A stretch of 64,000 nt of DNA, taken from NCBI GenBank assembly GCA_031216445.1, contig CM062213.1:10727501-10791500 (forward strand), given 5' to 3'. This DNA is from Lateolabrax maculatus. Its lineage: Eukaryota; Chordata; Actinopteri; Acropomatiformes; Lateolabracidae. The notes under the pieces are model-generated. The model searched no databases. It saw only the letters and a program-made list of their open reading frames with translations, and was not told where the DNA came from. A program made the translations under genes and the position numbers. Positions within the stretch are counted from its first letter, which is position 1, and each line of letters starts with the position of its first letter. Below are positions 25,305 to 40,172 of the stretch, one piece after another.

Positions 25305-28300
25305 GAGATAATTAGAAAATATATGGGAAATATTTTTAAAATGTTACTCATCTTCAAGATTGAAAAGTGTTGTTTTAAATTACCAAAAAAATGTAGGTTC
25401 CTTAGTGTTCTAAATTCTTCCACCTTACAATTCTTTCCTTCTCTGTACTCCCTCTTTAACATTTGGTAAATTGTATTGCATTTCCATTCGTTCCCATCCA
25501 CTCTTATCCACTCTTATCCACTCTTGCTAAATGTGCACAGCAATGATATGCACAGATGGAGCAATAAATAGCATGCACTTTCACAAAATTCTCCCACACA
25601 TACACAACTAGCAGGTAGTCACAACAACCCAGTCAAGCCACATTGCATAGATATTTTGCGTATTGTTACAAAAAATGTTTTTGTCACAGAGCCATTAATT
25701 TGTAATAATTTTAATATAGGAAATGTTTTGTGAGGAACCAAGGTGAACCTGCTACAGTAAGGGTGAAGGGTACCTTCAGGCTTAAAAGTCTCCTGTGGCT
25801 TGAGTGTAAATTATTCCATGAGAAAAGTGCTGCAATACCTGCAGAGTGTGTTTTTTGTGCATCCGCTCCTTCCACTATGACTTCCTGTTTGATACGAGTC
25901 TGCTTTGTGATCTCTAGGCGACCCCGAACCTGGGCAATCAAGCGGGAAAAGTCGCTGCTGTGCTGCTTCCCTGCAGGCAAAATAGCATATAGGGTTGAAT
26001 AAGTAAAGAAGGAAAGAATTTGTATTGGCCTGGATGCCACAATATAATGCAGCAATATGAGATATGCACTATTTATCAGTGAACTTGCTGAATGAAATGA
26101 GCTTAATGCAACAATACTTTTTGAAGGTTACACAATTGCTAATAATGTAAAGTTGACTGGATGCATGAAGTGGTGGTGAAAAACTGGTGATAAATACAGT
26201 CCAGTCAGTGGTGCATCAAAGAAATGTATGTAAAGAAATACTAACCCACAAATAGGCTACTGTATTGTATGTTGTTTTGGAAACACGTATTAATATTTAA
26301 AATTAATGCGGACTCATTTTCTTTGTGAGACAACAATATCTGTGACACATCAGGCCAATCACATTAATATTTTGACTTGGAAATATGACAAGATCCAACC
26401 TCCAAAGGTCAAATAGATTTGTGAAAATACAAGGTTTTATTCAACAGCACACATGCAAGCTCCAAGGTGAAATCACTGTAGCAAAAAAAAAAAAAAAAAA
26501 AAAAAAATCCTTCTACTGTGGTGGAGACCAAGCAGACATAGCTGACGATTAAGTTTTGGCAGTGATCCAAAAGTAAGTAAATGTTTTAATCACTTTCCAG
26601 AGAAATCCGAAGTATCTTGAAATGTGTGATGTTCAGACAGGAGAACGGAGAGAGAGACAGAGAAAATTATTGGGATCTAAATATCATCACTGAAATCTTT
26701 TTTAAAAGAAACAGAAAACAGAAACAAAGACCAACGACAATCTCGGGTGTCTGAAATATTGTTTTGAAAAATGAATTAACGTTTGCCATCTTTGTCAGTT
26801 TTTTGGAGACAGAGGAAAGGAAACTTTTTCATAGGTAAGGTGAGGTGGGAGCAGGTGACATCTGTTAACTGGGACACTTCATAATTTACTATTCTAACAT
26901 GGTGGTTGCATCAAAACTTCACACAAGAGTGTGAGTGTATGGAATTCTGCTAAGTACCGTGGGTGCAGAAAGTAGCACTGCAATGCAAAGGATACTTACA
27001 GACAGTTTGGGTGATTTAGATGTCTGGCTTTAACAGAGTTAACCTTCTAACCTTATGGCAGATAAACTATGAAAGTGGCCATTGATAGTGTGACTCCAGT
27101 CACAACATAATGTTTTTTTCAATGACAGTTCGAGAGCACATGTACACAGATTAAACTTCTGAGGGGCTGGTCTCACAAAGAAGGATTTCCAGGTTTTTCC
27201 TTGCAATTATTCTGGGTTATAAGAGTGTTTTACGAATATCCAGCTACTGATTGTACAAACACTAAAAGAACATGTTGTCACATTAAGAAATGGCTGCAAG
27301 CACCCGGTGGATTTGGTATGTGCGTGAGCGCGCGTGTTGCTTTCACCTTTCTGTCTGCTCATTCACCATTCCCCATGCTGGCAGAGTGAGTCATCCACAT
27401 CCTCCTCTGATAAATCAAGAGGTTATCACAGCAGTGCAGTTATTTATAGAATCCTCCTTCCTGTGAGTCACATCCATTTTTCAACCACTTTTAAAGTTAG
27501 CTCTACAGAGTTATTTCCAACAAGCTTTTCATCTCGTTCAACCATGACAACATGGCTTCTGATAATGTTCTCTAATGCTGCTGTTCTTGCTAGACCTCTG
27601 CCCTGAGGATAAAAACACAGACCTGGTCTAGATTTTGGTGCACCTGTATGTCTATGAGTGATTATCTATGAGCTCATAACGAATGGAAAAAAAACCATCT
27701 TAGGACACTTCAATAGCAAAATACAAGTCATAATAAAAATGGTGTGATCGGTATTATTTACACTGAGGCAAAAACCTAAGTCACCTCATCAGTTTTACAT
27801 TTTCATTCCACCCCTTGCTACTAAATTACTCACTGAAGACACAGCAATTCTGCTAGTTTCTGTTGTTGGTAATGTGCTATGCAAGGTTTATGAGACTGGC
27901 TGGTAATGGAGGGCTTCTAGACTGAATAAAGTAAGATTGAGATTATATCTGGGTGACACACTGAATATGCAAAATCATAATGGTTTTGTCCGAGAAACAA
28001 AAGTATGCAATAGTGTGGATATTACCTCTTCAGTTTCCAGAAAGACAGTCTATACTTCTCCACTGCATTACCATGCAACAATTACTCAACTTTGACAAAA
28101 GTAACGGCGTGCAGTTTCTGTGATGGATTACCTTTCAAGCAAGATTCAGAACTCCTCTAGTGGATTTTCCCACTGAACTAGCTGCCTAAAAGTGGAAAAA
28201 ATTGATCGGTCTAAAAGCATATGGTCTGTTTTGGAAAATTGTCAGCACAGGCTGTCATTAAGATGCCAGTGTTTCCTATTAATTACCTACACTATGAAAA

Positions 28301-31300
28301 ACTCTGTATAACGTATGTAATGTTATATCTATTTAGCTAATTATCTATCACTATCATTATTACCAGCACCTCTGACAACATAACTATTTTCAGCATCTGA
28401 GGAGCAAAGTTGGCTCATCAAACGCCGTCTCGTTTACCATGCTTTGTGGTTGTGACTTTTTTGTTGTGTCATCACCATTCACATCTACTGTACACATCCA
28501 ATGTGTTTACGATTAAATTGTTTAATAGAGCACAAAATTGTTTACAAGAGCGCAAAGTTCTTCATAGATCTAGCCTCCTTATTTTGCTCTTAAAGTGCAC
28601 CAGATTGATGCGTTTAACTTTAAAATGTACACAATTTTCTTCTGGGGGAGCATGCTCCCAGATCCTGTCGAGGGTCTGAGGTCCACCCACCAGTCTCACA
28701 AAATCCTCTGGGAAACAGTGGAAGCCCAAAGTATACATCTTCGGACATTTTTTTGAAATATCTATTTCGTAGATAAGACTTAGGTCTTAAGGTAAAACCT
28801 TTGTAGCCCAAGCTTGTGCCCTGCATCGTTCTTTGGGCAATAATTCTGGGGGAGCTTTTAAGAGATTGCAATTTAATAGTCTGATGTATTCTAGCAGAAG
28901 TTTGAAATCATCAAACAAGATTTCCTACAGCATTTCAAAGCAGCGGTGGGCGGCCACACCTGAAAAAAAATGCTGCTTACGCTAACGTCACTCTTTTATG
29001 CAATAAAACATGAATTTTCAGAGAAAAAGAGCAGAGTTAGTACTTCAAAGCTTACCATCTCTGTTAAGAAATGTCCTGAGGGAAACCCTGATCAAATCTA
29101 AGGTGCTGCCTTCAATTCCTGTCATTGTCCCATGAGTACGAGTGTGGGGGCAAGGCAAGGTTTATTTGTTTAGTACCTTTCAAACAAGAGGCTGTTCCCA
29201 GAGCAGTACATAAGACATAGAGTAACTTAAAAAGGCAATGAAAAGGATAAGGAAATACAAAAAGATGAAATGAAATCAAATAAAATTAAATAAAAAGAGT
29301 CATAGACAAAGGAATAAAACTTAAAATGTAGTTTCAAAAAAAGTTGTAAAAATGGTAGATGGAGTTGGTGCAGTAGATGGTAAATTTCGAATGATGCAAA
29401 AATGTTTGTTCATGCACCTTTATTCTGTGTATATCTGATTACTTTAATAAAGGCCGTTGAGTCTTAATTAAAGTAACTGAGCCATTGTCTACTTATATTG
29501 ATTAGCCTCGTCTTTAAAAGTGGTGAACCACATATGATTCACAGCTGCACACTCACTCCAACAGGAGGACTCGATAGAGGATGCCTCCTAAACTCTTACA
29601 AGAGCCGCCGTGTCTACCACTCTAGTAGAATCGAAAAATCACACAAAAGGGTTTCTTAATGTTAGTTTTTTAAGTGCTCCAAAAAATATGGTGAGAGTAA
29701 AGAGGAGAAAGAAACATTACAAACCATTTTAGTGAACACAAAATTGGTCAATTCAACTAGAGTTCAAATACAAATTCATATATTGGAGAGAAGTGGTCCA
29801 TTTCTCTGAAGTGACAACATTTTGCGTTTATTTTTGTCTGATGTGTTTTCATGCAACGCATACACTTTGGTATGTATTTTTCTACAGAAAACAGCATTCA
29901 CACATTTTTGTAACTGAAAACGGGTTTTTGACACAGTTCAGCCATAAGACAATCATGCATTATCTGATATTAGTCAGTACTTTGACAATGCATAAAAAGA
30001 GGGAAGATGAGACTTAATGTTGTAATTTCAGTGACAGTATTTAGTTATTTTTTCACTCCTCTGGGAGTTAAAAATGTTATTGGCACTTTTTGTTATTTTT
30101 GTACAGATGGCAATGGAAAATGTCAGGTCAGTTTGTTTATCTTTCAAGAAAAGTGGTTTTATTTTAACTACAAATGTAGAATTCTAGTTATTTCCTCACA
30201 TGCAGGTGCAGATAGCAGACACTTTCTGGCTATCAGCAAGGTGTTTACACTGTATTCAAAAGGCATTTTTTAAACAGAAGAACTTTGTTGGTACTAATTT
30301 TTAGCTCTCAGCTTGGTGAGTCAGACCCCTAAGGTGTCAACACATTGAATGTGAAAGTGTCTTCAGAAAGAAAATGTACGACTTACTATAACTTGAATGC
30401 ATGTCATCAATATCCTTCTCAGACTGCTTCTTTGAGAAAACCATGACCTGCAAGAGATTTGAATTGACAAAAACATGTACATTAGCATTAACAAGCAATG
30501 CACAAACACATGACAATATTTCAACAATATTTCTTTGATTATGGTTTACGCCAGCAACTTTCTACTGCATATTGGAAAGTTCTCAAAGGTATCCTGTGAA
30601 ATTTTCATAATAATATTTCTTTCCAATTCATGTTTAACAAAGTGCAGCCTTTTTTATTATTATGGCCTAACATACACGTTGAATGCATTTCCTATTTCTA
30701 CATACCTCCCACCTTTTATGGCACATTTTAGCCGCCAACTATCAATATGGGGTATTAATAAAAATTATATTATAATAAATAATATAATAATTAAAAAGAG
30801 GAAACCCACAGGGTACATTTAACAAGTAAAATAATAATACAATTCTAGCTCAAGATATCCCATTCAGTAGTTAGTACGCACAGGTTTGTTTTTCCCCTGC
30901 AGTTGATTCCTGATCTTCTCATTGGCCTCCAACTCTTTGGCAATATCTTCAGCTGTTGAGGGGAGAAAGACAAATCTTTATTACTCTTGAGATCACAAAT
31001 ATTACTGCACTTTTCAAAATTGAGTGCCAGTCAAGAAAAACACAACCTGTAACATCAAATGTGTACATTCACTTATATGTTCATGTCTCATTAAAGAAAA
31101 CTTTTTTTAAAAACTCACAGGAGTTTGGTGGAGTTTTTAATAATCAAATTTGTTTCATATGCTCCAGTGATGCATACAGCTCATTAAGACAAAAAAACAG
31201 TAGCACACGTTACATTAATCAGCCTCCTCACTCATGACTGCAAATATTAAATACAGTATCACCCTTATAGTATAATAGACCAAATGCCCTCACCTGATTT

Positions 31301-34300
31301 GGGGTTCAGGGAATCACACTGGGCATTGTATATGTGGACAAACTCCCGGTGTCTTTTGATCAGCTGGTCTCGTGAACCCTGCATTGAGAGATGGCATTCC
31401 TTCAGCCTCCTCTTCAGCTCCTGGAGGGAAAGCAGGTTGTACACCAGCTTCCCCATTGGACGCCTCGCCTCGCCAATGGAGCTGCATCAGACATGCCAAC
31501 TAGTTTATTTCAGTAATATTATTTGATATATTATTTGATAATGCCTGATGGGGGAGCACTTCTGTTCTCATCTTTAATAAATGTTTATTACTGTACTAAA
31601 TAAAAGTCTTGGTCATCATAAGCAGAAAGGAATGATGGAACTGTCAAATTAATCAAATATAATACACAGTGGCCACATCAGCTGAGCACACGACTAAATT
31701 ATATCAACGGATGGGAGTTGTCAGCCTCGTGAAGGCCCCCACGCTCTGATGATGTTATAACCATAAATCGCCCTTTTTTGTTAAATTATATATTGTGTCT
31801 TGGATTGAGGACATTAAGTGTAAATTATGTAAATTGGAAGGGGAATCTTCCTCATGCTGGCTGGCTAACATAAGGCCAGAATATTAAAACTTCTGCAATT
31901 CATCATTATGACATCGAGGTCTACTCCAGATTAAGGGTTTTGCACTGTTACACAAATAAATTAATCTTTAACTAATCATTAACAGAACCTCATACTTGCT
32001 GCAGGGGTTATTAATCACCCTGGAACACTATGTTTCAAAAGGCCACTCACAAGGATCAGTCTCTCAATTTATGTCACAGACCCTGTCTTCAGCAAGATTT
32101 GTAGCCAGGTTCGTCGTAATACTACAAACCTAGTAATAATGGAATTGTAAAAACACAAAACAACTATCTATCTATAAATAACAAGTTTTATAGATTTTAA
32201 GTTTATATTCTTGGTATGGCGACCCTGTAGATAAACAGGACATTTCAGGTGCTGTGTGCCGTCACAGTTGTTGGTCCTGAAATAGCCCCAACACATAACC
32301 GCTCCTAAAACCTCTACTTGTCCCCACATTTTTCATTACATTTAAAAGCTACAACGCTTGAAATTCCAGACTTCGGTGCCCCCATAATAATATCAAAAAA
32401 AGACACTTCGGTAAATCAATTAAGTATCTTTAACTTATATCCCAACTCCCTATAGAGCATAACAGCTTGAGCAAATAACAGCAAAGAGCCTTTAAGTTAA
32501 GTGGGTATTTTACCTCCTTAAGCTTTCCTTCTTCTCTCCTCTGGTTAGACACGTGTCCAGATGCTTGTTAATAAACTGCTGTGACACACTTACAGAGCAA
32601 ACAGGGCAGTCCACTGCAATAAAATACACAAGAAGATTATGAACAACTTAATTAAAAAAAAATAAATTAAAAAAAGTTTAGGTGCTATGAGTCACATTAC
32701 ATTCTGCTGCCAATCCAAACCACTCCCCTGGTCGCCCTTAATCAGAGACAATTTATATAATATCCCACCATGAAATATAACATCACAATGCCCACATTTA
32801 GAGTTCAAATTAAACAAATGAAAATATCCACAATCTAAAAACAGCAAAACCTACTGACCAACAGCTAAAAGGAAAACATTTCTTTTGCCTAATAACGAAC
32901 AAATTAAAGAACTTGTCACACGGTCTTTAAATGTACCAACAGCAAGTTTTCAAAACTGTTTCTTACTGGGTAACTACATCACCACATGACACAAAAATAA
33001 AGGTGGCTTAGTGTAATGGATTTCCAATACCTAACCAGATTCTATTAGTGGGCTGCAGAGGCCAAACAACAATAAAACCAATATAGGTTGACTAAGCTCT
33101 GTCTTTGGTCCAGGATGTTTAAATAATACATTTAGTTTTGACATAATTTACATGTTTGTTGAACATTGGTTGAATAGTTAGAAAGTTAATATTTCCACAC
33201 AAGTTAACACATAGGCTCATTATCTTATGTTGAGTTACCTGAAGAGCGTAATGTTGTATCTGCTTCATATATGTATAGAAAGGGACATCCACATGTGTGG
33301 ATGAGACCCAGTTACATTTCCTGGGTCACAGTTACTGTACTTGTTGATGACACAAGTGTCTGTAGGTGGGGCGCATGTTAAAACTTCAGCAGCTTTTACT
33401 TTCTTTGCCTGTAGATGGCAACATCAACAGGTCTACACCTACAGTTATTTTCCGTTTTTCAACCTTATCCTATCCATTCGAATTAGAGATATAGTGTGAA
33501 AGTGTGCAGTTGTTGCCAATGTTCTTTCACTTGGCACCGCTGGAGGTGGAAGAACAACATGTTTTGCAGCTGCACCCCAGAGACACAGAACATCGACAAC
33601 AACTGCAGGCGATCACTATAACCCTAACTCGGAGAAATGTACGTAAGGTTGAAAATCGGCTAAGATTTCCTTTAACTTCCACTGTATACAGTAGAACTTA
33701 TCTGACAATGACCAAACAAGTCTCCCTTGTGGATATTCTGTAGCCTTGTGACCATGAATAAGTGAGATTACAAGATTTCGATTTTTAATTGAAAATTGAC
33801 CTGAATGTTGAACTGAAAAATCCTCCTGCTCCCCTGAACCCGCTGATGTAGCAACATTTTGCCCCTGCCGTTCAGACCAGAAATTCAACAGCTTGAGTTT
33901 TATCCTGAACATTTTGTCAGTGCAACAGTTGCTGCCTATCAGCTGTGGCATGCTAGTCAGTTTAGCTTTGTTTCCTGGTTAGTTACAGCGTGAATAAACA
34001 GCGATTAGTTTCAAACTGAATGCCGACATTGTCCAACTGAAGACAGGTATGTGTGTGAAAACACTTCAAACACGTCATTAACGACGGCATCACCTAAAGG
34101 TGTCGATAAGCTGAACATTGCAGATCTGTTAGTGTGCATTTCAGTCAGTCAGTCAGTCTGTTGTGCTGCCTGTATACATGAGCGCAAGCTGCAGCTCAGT
34201 TAATATCAACAGGTCAGAGTATGCTTATTGTTATTACATTTTAAATTAACTATTTAAATTTGACAAAATGGCCTAAGTGTTATAGATTATAAAAAAAATG

Positions 34301-37300
34301 GTGATTATGTCACACTTGAAATAAGAATTTGTTTTTTTTTCCCCTGACAAATGTCATGTACATTTTCAATTTGTTCTTTATGAATTGCGTTTAAATCAAA
34401 AATTGAATGGAATCGTGACCTTAAAATTAAAAGTCGGATCGAATTGTGGATTTGGAGAATCATGGCACCCCTGTGCAACACACTGGTTGATGCAGCGTTC
34501 TTAACCTACAGGTAGAAAAGCTTCACCTTTGATTATGGGCTTTACGTCTTTTGGCGGTGGCGAGGAATGTGCCATCTCAACCCCAGTGTTGATACTGTGT
34601 GAGACTGTCTTCTCATGTTTGACGGACATCAAACCCTGGATAGATGCCTCCTCCATATCAATCGGCTCTTCCTTCACAACCACTGGAAATTGAGTGGTTG
34701 CTGAATTTAGGTCAGCGTGATTTGGATTGTAGGTGCGTGTGGTCTGTATTTTCCCCGGCTGATCACACTGAGTAACAGAACTCTCTTGCTGGGTTTCTTT
34801 AGTGGGAGATGTCTTAGGCCTCTTTTGGAAAAACTGACTCAAAATGGAGCTGTTACACTTCTGGCCCCTCTCTCTTGGAGTTCGGCATTTGACAGCTGAA
34901 GCTGGGGTCTTTGGAGATATTGGAGGAGAGTCAAAAGTTGCTTTTGACAACTGCTGCCTGGAAAAGGAAGAAAGGCAGAGTGCATGTGAATAAAAACGTG
35001 TGCAGCATATCATTTAGACATGCAGACCCTTTTAAAATGTTAAATACGTTCTGATACATAAAGTAGCATTTTCTGCTTCTTTCACAAAACACAAAAAATC
35101 ATTCCTCAATGACACAGAAATGTATAATTACATAAAGTATACTAAGTAGGGTAACAGACTTAAGGTCCCCTTGAAAAACACATTGAGCCTATTAAACATT
35201 TAAGAGCGGTATGTGAAAATAAATACTGTGGACAGTAAAGTACACCCTTTAATGTTAACTGCACCTGCTCAATCATTTTGCACCTTTTCTACTAAGCGGG
35301 AAAAAGTAGACACTTTGACTACAGGCTTGGACATGTGGAAAGCAAACAAACTGCAGCTGTGCCATTACTTGGCAATAAAATGGAACCAATGAGGTGTGTG
35401 ATGTTCTGCTTTCCATATCTAAAACTTATTTGTGCTCACTGTCCCCATTAGAGCAGGTTCACACACACATAGACAGACACACACACACTTGCCAAAGCTG
35501 CTTTGCACAAATGTGAAATTAAAAAAACACCACCTCCCTCCCCCCACAAAAAATATACTCCTCACACACTATTAATCTGTGACAAAGCATACAACCAGGT
35601 TTGACTATTACTGGTAACTCTACTACAAATGTTATCGTTAAATTTTCTATTGCAACGAATTACTTTGACTTATCTAAGTGTAGTATATTTAGATAAAGTA
35701 AGCAAAATAACAAAACAAACAAACAAAAAAAAAAAATGTATGAAGACGTTACTATGAGTTACAAAGTGAAACGTTTCTGGTTTCATATATTTATTCAAAC
35801 ACTTAACTGCACTGTTGCGCAACACATAGTATAATTCAAATGTTTTATCACCTTACATTAGTTGTAACTGCTTCTGCTTCATTTGAGGAAAACATGTTAG
35901 TGTGTCAAATGGTTCTAAATACTACTGTACCCCAGCGGTTTACTGGCTGTTGCCATAGAGAGGACACCAGCCGGGGGAGCAAATCAGACTATATTTGAAG
36001 AGATTTAGTAAATTTTTTGTACATTTTGTGTTTAAAATTAGTAACAAACATTACTTCGTCTGTAAATAGTTACGTCATCGCAGACATTTATTCCAATATC
36101 AAGATACAGTAACATTTAATAATTTCAAGGATAAAACATAACTATGTACGCATTCCTGTTGTTGTTGCCTTAATCCAGCATTGGCACCATAAGAAAACAT
36201 ATTCTATAACTCCTCTTCATAAATAAAAGTCAAGGTTTGCATCGACATGCCTTATACAAATTTAATGTGGAAAAGGATAAGTTGGAGCTGATCTAAATAT
36301 ACAATACATTCATTACTCAGTGGGAGGAAGGAGACTTGGGCCATTCATAATAATTAAACAAGGTCTTTCAGGGAGTTAAGAATGAAATAGATAGAAGTAT
36401 TTTCAACTTTAAGCCAATGCTGTTTAAACATTGCCAATTAACAATAAATGAGGCAGGGCACAAAAAGTATCAAATTAATAAAATGGGTTACAAAAAATAA
36501 AAAGTTCTTACTTAATACTTAAGTAAGAAGAAAGTTAATACTTTCAGAAATACACCATCATTGAGACAGTGGGATACTGTATGAGGGAATGAATGCAGGA
36601 GTTTACATATTTTAAGTTTTATTGATTGCGATTAAATTCATTAAATAATAGTGTCAGATGTCTCACTGTACAAGCTCCAGTTCTACTAAGTAAATTAGTT
36701 TACTTAATGATAGGAGAGACTACGAGGCAGCTTGTTACTGTGATAATGTAAATGTGTGGCACTGCGATAACAGCTAATGGTTTGCTAGAAAAATAGGCTT
36801 CTAGTTTAATGGTCGTAAATTAGTGCAATCAGCCAACAGATACCCAGTGCAGTGTTTTCCACAAAGTTTCCATGTGAGAAATGTGAGTGGACCCTCAATT
36901 GGAACCTTTAACAAAAATAGTCTTTAAAGCTGGAGTGCAGAACTTTTGTCTCCCCCTTCTGGCAGTGAGTAATTACACAAACACTGTTGACGTGTGACAT
37001 TATACGGTCAGTTCTCAAAACAAAACACACAGTTCAACTACCAACGAATCAGTCCTCTCAACAAACAACTCCTTGTCAGGATCCCAGGAAGAAAAGAAAA
37101 AAAAAAAAAACTCAGTTTGAAACTGGCCAATGAAAATAAGTGACGTCCCTTGCATCTAATAGACGAGCTTACTGATCCTGCGACAACTCCAGAGTTACCT
37201 TCCGTATTCTGGCCAGTGCGCTGCTTTGGGCTCCAGGGAGCTGCCATCGATCGCTTTCTTTTTTATTTGGGAATATCAGAAACTTTGTAGCTACAGTTGC

Positions 37301-40128
37301 TCCCCCCTTCAGCTCACCAATCATTACTGACTTAAAATGCATCATTACCGGTGCGCCAGCACGACAAGGTCACCACAGAAACCAGATTTAAAAACTCCGG
37401 TACACTGCGAAATAGAGACTGCTTGAATGTAACAGACCTTTATTTATGTAATAAATAATAAATTAATTTAAAATGAATTTATCTATTAAATGTAGTATAT
37501 TTATTTCAATGCAAAGGCACTAATCCAAAACCAAATAGTTTGACACATCTATTGTTACACAACAACAACACTTTATGGCAGAGTCACCTATCAAGGAATC
37601 AAATTTTTCAGACGCTCGGCGCTAGACAACAGGAAATTAAAAAACGGAGGAAAAAGCAGCAGCTTGAGCCACTTATTCGTTAACAGTGATGACAATCAGA
37701 AGGTCTACAGTTTGAAGGGAGAACTTTCAGAGTGTTGATAACGTTGAGGTGATTTATCAAAAAGGGAGAAACATCATGGCTTATTGACTGAAAACAGTAC
37801 TCAGACATTAAATTGACATTAGCCCAGATACTGAAGAAACAATTCTGATGATTTTAGTTTGAGGTTTTTTTATTCATTTTTCCACTGCCCACAACTGAGG
37901 AAATTGGCCAAAGTTAGTCTAGCAGGCTTATTTTCCTCTATTTTTCCTCAAGAGATATGTCCCTAAAACATGAATCACTTATAAAACTCTGTTAACAGAC
38001 CATTCTCTATTTCCGAAATAGCAAGGGCAAAGCAAAATATACATTCCTAAGGGGATGTGCATTTTCTGTTGTCCTTTTGTATTGTTATTTCTTCATTGAA
38101 AAAGAAAAATGACTAACAGGGATACAGAATGGGCATTACATGATGAGAAAGAGGTAATAACCCTAACCTGATCATAAGAGATAAATCCCAGGGGCTGCTG
38201 GGACCTACTGTATCTTTATATTTACTGAGACAACTGCACTAAGACAGCAAATGCCTGTCTAAGACCACGAATGTAAGTATGTGGCAAGATCCACCCATGT
38301 GACCAGTGCTAACAATAAACGGGAGACTCAACGTGAAATGTTTTCCTACAATTCAAATCAAACTTTTATTTCAGAGTCAGGGTCCAGATAAGGGTCCCAC
38401 ACTGTGATGAGTGTCACTGGAGAAGAAAAAAAAACACTCCAATTTAAAATACCAATACATTTTTCTTTAGACCAGCTCTGGACACCACTCCCTGTGCCTA
38501 CATCCTTCTGTAATGAAAAAATATCAGCCCTAAAGCTACACAACACACACAGAAGTGTAATACAAGGAGAACCTTGAATGACCTCAGCTGATGAAAACAA
38601 AATCCCCATTTGATTTATAGAAAATCCTTAAATCAGACATAGATTAGTGGAAGCAATTATAAGCTTTTTTCTAATGCTAGCAAACTGAAGTAAACTAAAA
38701 TTGGTTACCTTGTGGACATATTGTAATCTTGTCAATAACAATGGTATCCCCTGAAATCACCACAGTAATCGTTTTGCTCTTCAGTTCTTAGAACCATGAC
38801 GGTACAAATTAGAGAGATGCTCAGATGGTACATCTGCGTTCATGGTAAAGAGGTTTTACATGGATTGTGGAATAAGTCTTATTTCCTGATTTACCATTTT
38901 CAATATTCTGTTGGGTTATCTCTGTGGGCAAAATAGTTTTTAAAAATTACACTAAATATAAAAACTATTGTATGCCGTCGATGGCTGTATCAAAAATAAT
39001 TGCTTAGATCCTTGTTCGTCATATGTGCTGGTGTGCAAAAGGCCAGAAATATTCTTGGATTTTATAGTACTTAGATGAAAAATCAAGGTGCCATTGCTCA
39101 CCAACAAGCCAGTACGTCAGTGACGAGAGCGTCAGCGTCAAGAATTTGCTTGTACTGATAGCAGTATTCATAATTCAAAACCAATACCAAAACAGCATTT
39201 TGTTCAATGTATAATGCAGTGCAGTTGCCTATATCATTCACCCTGATAATTGCTACTGGTGATGCAGGGAGTACTAAGGTCCATTTACAGAGAAAGTTCT
39301 GACAGTTTACTGGGAACTATTTATAATGTGATGTGTAGTTACCTTGCAGCTTGAAAGTTTACGACCAAGTCATCTAATAAACGGTTGTTTCGTAGATCTT
39401 GTTCTGTTGCTTGCTAAAAGAAAAAGAAGAAGACAGGTGTAAAAGGAAAAATGCCTCCTTTATCAAATTAATACAATTAATTACAGATGATGACCTGCAA
39501 TTGTGTCATCATTATTGAGGTAATGACCCTGATGATTATGAAAATCACCATGGGCATAATTATGCATTCAAGTCAGGTTCCTACTTACTGTATTGCAAAC
39601 TGGACACTGCAATTTATAGGAAAAGAATTTTCTGATGCACAAGGAGCAAACTGTAAAATGAAACGCAAACAAAGTTTATGTTATATTAATATGATAGTTA
39701 ACAAGTAGATAATTTCCTTTCTCTCATCAAAGTTGTTATTCAGTGACAATTCATATTGAAAAAGCATGTAAAAAGCAGTTCACTTTAGTGCACAACTGTA
39801 TTAAATCCACATGAGGAGCATCTAGTGTGGCTCAACCATAGCGTCTCATTTGAGTACCTCCATCCCAGAAGTACAGTGCAATCATATACACAGAAAAGCA
39901 AAATTTAGAAGCAAAAAAATCATGCAACGTCTATGGACACAAATAGATGCAGGCAAAGATGCAGCCACCTAAAATAAACTTGCTTCACTTTAAGCAGAGA
40001 ACTGACTTAATATTGCAGGGACAACACAGCATTATCCAGGGGGATAGAAAGTCATGAAGCCTACAGTATGGTTTCCTGCTCATGGTGATAACGATACCAA
40101 AGCATATGCTATTATTTGTACAACTAAC

Positions 40129-40172
<44 letters not shown>

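Larger units (their letters stand above)
25971..30386 (-). other. rad18 intron 9
   Basis: A 4.4 kb intron. It holds a 25-bp A-run (26483-26507), a palindromic motif with a related direct copy (28640-28860) and a dispersed-repeat fragment starting GGCAAGG (about 29151-29350). No other exon with rad18 or foreign homology is visible. Confidence 0.7.

Noticed and set aside
33616..33951. 111-codon minus-strand frame within rad18 intron 5
   Set aside because: It does not match rad18 in any species I recall. Splicing exon 5 to exon 6 without it gives the exact frame and the conserved UBZ start.
34506..34512. Alternative rad18 exon 5 donor CCT|GTAGGT
   Set aside because: It matches the splice consensus better by eye but leaves the wrong phase for exon 6. 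GTAG|GTTAAG restores the conserved VDCPVC.
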